Source: Monarcha castaneiventris obscurior
Taxonomy: Eukaryota; Chordata; Aves; Passeriformes; Monarchidae
NCBI GenBank assembly: GCA_026261815.1
Contig: JAMPIT010000566.1
Coordinates: forward strand, 32,017,001 to 32,081,000
Reading direction: 5' to 3'
DNA: 64,000 bases
The notes under the pieces were generated by a model that saw only the letters and a list, made by a program, of their open reading frames with translations, did no database searches and was not told the DNA's origin. Each line of letters starts with the position of its first letter. The first letter of the stretch is position 1. This document shows, piece by piece, positions 62,461-64,000 of this stretch. A program made the position numbers and the translations under genes.

Positions 62461-64000
62461 GTTTTATCTTCACTGTTTAGTATCCTATGATTTACTGCTA
62501 AAGCATCTCCCTGTTAGAAGAGAACTTGCTATTTTCAGAGAGACTCCTATAGAATGAATAATGAAGTACTTTTTATTAAATGACTGTGAAAATCAAAATC
62601 TCACAACCACTATTTCATGGAGGGCTTATCTTAGAAGAAAGGAGATGCACATGGGATTGAACCAATGTGGCAAGAAATCTTCAGCAGTAGAGATGATAAT
62701 CCGCCTCTACAAAATGAGAGACGTGCTGGTGTGATAAATAATACTTGCTTTGAAAAGCAAATGCAATACTTGCCCATTCAATTTCCCAGGCTTGAATGTA
62801 CACACAGTCTTACCAGAGAAACCAGCTATTGCTTCACTTCAGTTATTTCTTATTATACTTATTGTATGTTGCACCCAGAGACAGCATCAAGCTGCCATAC
62901 ACACTATATAGACACCTGCTATACAAACCAACCATGAATATGAGCACTGCCCTATTGTAGAAAAGGAGACAGAGATTATAATTTGTACTGTAAGTAGCTG
63001 GAAGGTGTTCAGATGCTTCTGTAATGGATGCAATATGACATAAGTAGCTAGATCCAGAGGTAGTTCCAGAGATTTATTCTGAGAACATAATTCCAGTCTA
63101 CAGGTCAACATTCTGTGATACATTTTAAAAAAAGGAAAAAAGCTTCTGCACTTGCATTGTTATTTTACAGGTTTATGGGGACATTATAAAACTCCTTAGT
63201 CAAGATTTTCTTTTGCTGTATTTAGAATACTATTCCTAGGAAGTAACAATTTATGAGAGTATAAACAGTGAAAATCCTCTCAGAATCTTTCTAGCTAGCT
63301 TAGCTTGTACAGAATTACCAAGGCTTATTTTATTACTATTGATTTAATGGTATTAGGCTTTCAGAAGATATTTTCATGAATGAATGCAACCATATTTCTA
63401 GGTTTTATCCTTTTTCAGAACAGCTAGGACCTGTTCTTACTTTGAACAATATGGAGGCCATGCTGTCATTGCCTAAAATGATGATGGTTTCCATAGTGTC
63501 TTTGCTGTACTGCATTAATCCTCAGGTAAGGTAACACCTTTCCAGCTGCAGTTACTCTGAGCTGATGTCACTTGCTCTCCCTGCTTCAGAAGTTGTATGG
63601 GTGAGCAAGCCCTGAGGATATGTCAGGAGAAAGCAAGAGGAGCAGCCTGTTTACGTGCAAGTGTGAGTTCGAGAGGAGGAAAAGGCAGCAGTGTGACAGC
63701 ATATTTGTAGGGCAGCAGTAGGAGATGGCAACTGTTGGTGCTGTGTGCCAAGGTCTGAGTTATTTGAGTATGAGATGATCCTCAGAACAGTTTGTCCTAC
63801 CACATGCAGCTGCTTGCTTGGAAATAAATAATTTTTGATGCATCGGTCTAATTCCAGCCCTGTGGGTTGCTAACAGGATGCAGCCTGCACTATGTACTTT
63901 CATTATCTTTGTATCCACGAGTTTCAGAGGCTGTGTGGCCTAAGGGTACCCCTAATCACTTTGTTGACTAGAAGAAAGACTGCCACTTTGACATCCTTTC

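Larger units (their letters stand above)
52111..64000. other. Intergenic region upstream of GEMIN8
   Basis: About 12 kb in which no exon could be supported on either strand. It contains an LTR (57533-58005), a 12-bp hairpin (54333-54360) and an AT-rich candidate conserved block (about 62030-62460). In human the next gene on this side is GLRA2; none of its coding sequence was recognised here. Confidence 0.6.

Noticed and set aside
1..64000. CRISPR array, bacterial operon or defence-like system
   Set aside because: No regularly spaced repeats, no prokaryotic gene organisation; intron-bearing vertebrate genes and avian retroelements throughout.

Overview
The window is vertebrate nuclear DNA, almost certainly from a bird. 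The evidence is two recognisable vertebrate genes with long introns, two CpG-island promoters, several 3'-end fragments of the avian/reptilian CR1 LINE, and solo LTRs that resemble avian ERVL and ERVK families. The mix of CR1 and ERV LTRs suits a neoavian bird, perhaps a passerine, but that finer placement is inference. There are no bacterial-type genes. Nearly all long ORFs in the window are chance ORFs.

Layout, left to right. Positions 1-7078 are the start of intron 1 of a minus-strand gene whose first coding exon is only four bases (ATG G, 7082-7079) followed by a GTAAG donor. This is the split start codon typical of the PLP/DM20/M6 proteolipid family. Because GEMIN8 lies next to it in the same orientation, as in human Xp22.2, it is called GPM6B. 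Its promoter sits in a CpG island (about 6430-7640) that holds two G/C-rich minisatellites. Two solo LTRs of one ERVK-like family lie in this intron in opposite orientation, each flanked by its own 6-bp target-site duplication. Positions 7.7-23.9 kb are intergenic, with possible conserved non-coding blocks.

Positions 23.9-51.65 kb carry the complete minus-strand GEMIN8 gene: a CpG-island, non-coding exon 1; exon 2 (46965-46926), which ends in the start codon; exon 3 (44102-43637); and exon 4 (24711-24461). The exons splice in frame to a 239-residue protein that matches Gemin8 of the SMN complex. Intron 3 (18.9 kb) contains an ERVL-type LTR, a second LTR and two CR1 fragments. Positions 51.67-52.1 kb are a CR1 fragment abutting the GEMIN8 island. 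From there to 64 kb is intergenic sequence with one more LTR, a few hairpins and a possible conserved non-coding block; no exon could be identified there.

Most interesting: a ~106-bp tandem duplication at the 3' end of GEMIN8 exon 1 gives two perfect GTAAGT splice donors, and only the longer exon form includes an ATG-TAA start-stop uORF. GEMIN8 also has an acidic 10-residue tandem repeat. One CR1 copy ends in a 16-bp snap-back inverted duplication. No new biological system (defence, CRISPR or similar) is visible; this is ordinary avian genome sequence with local oddities.
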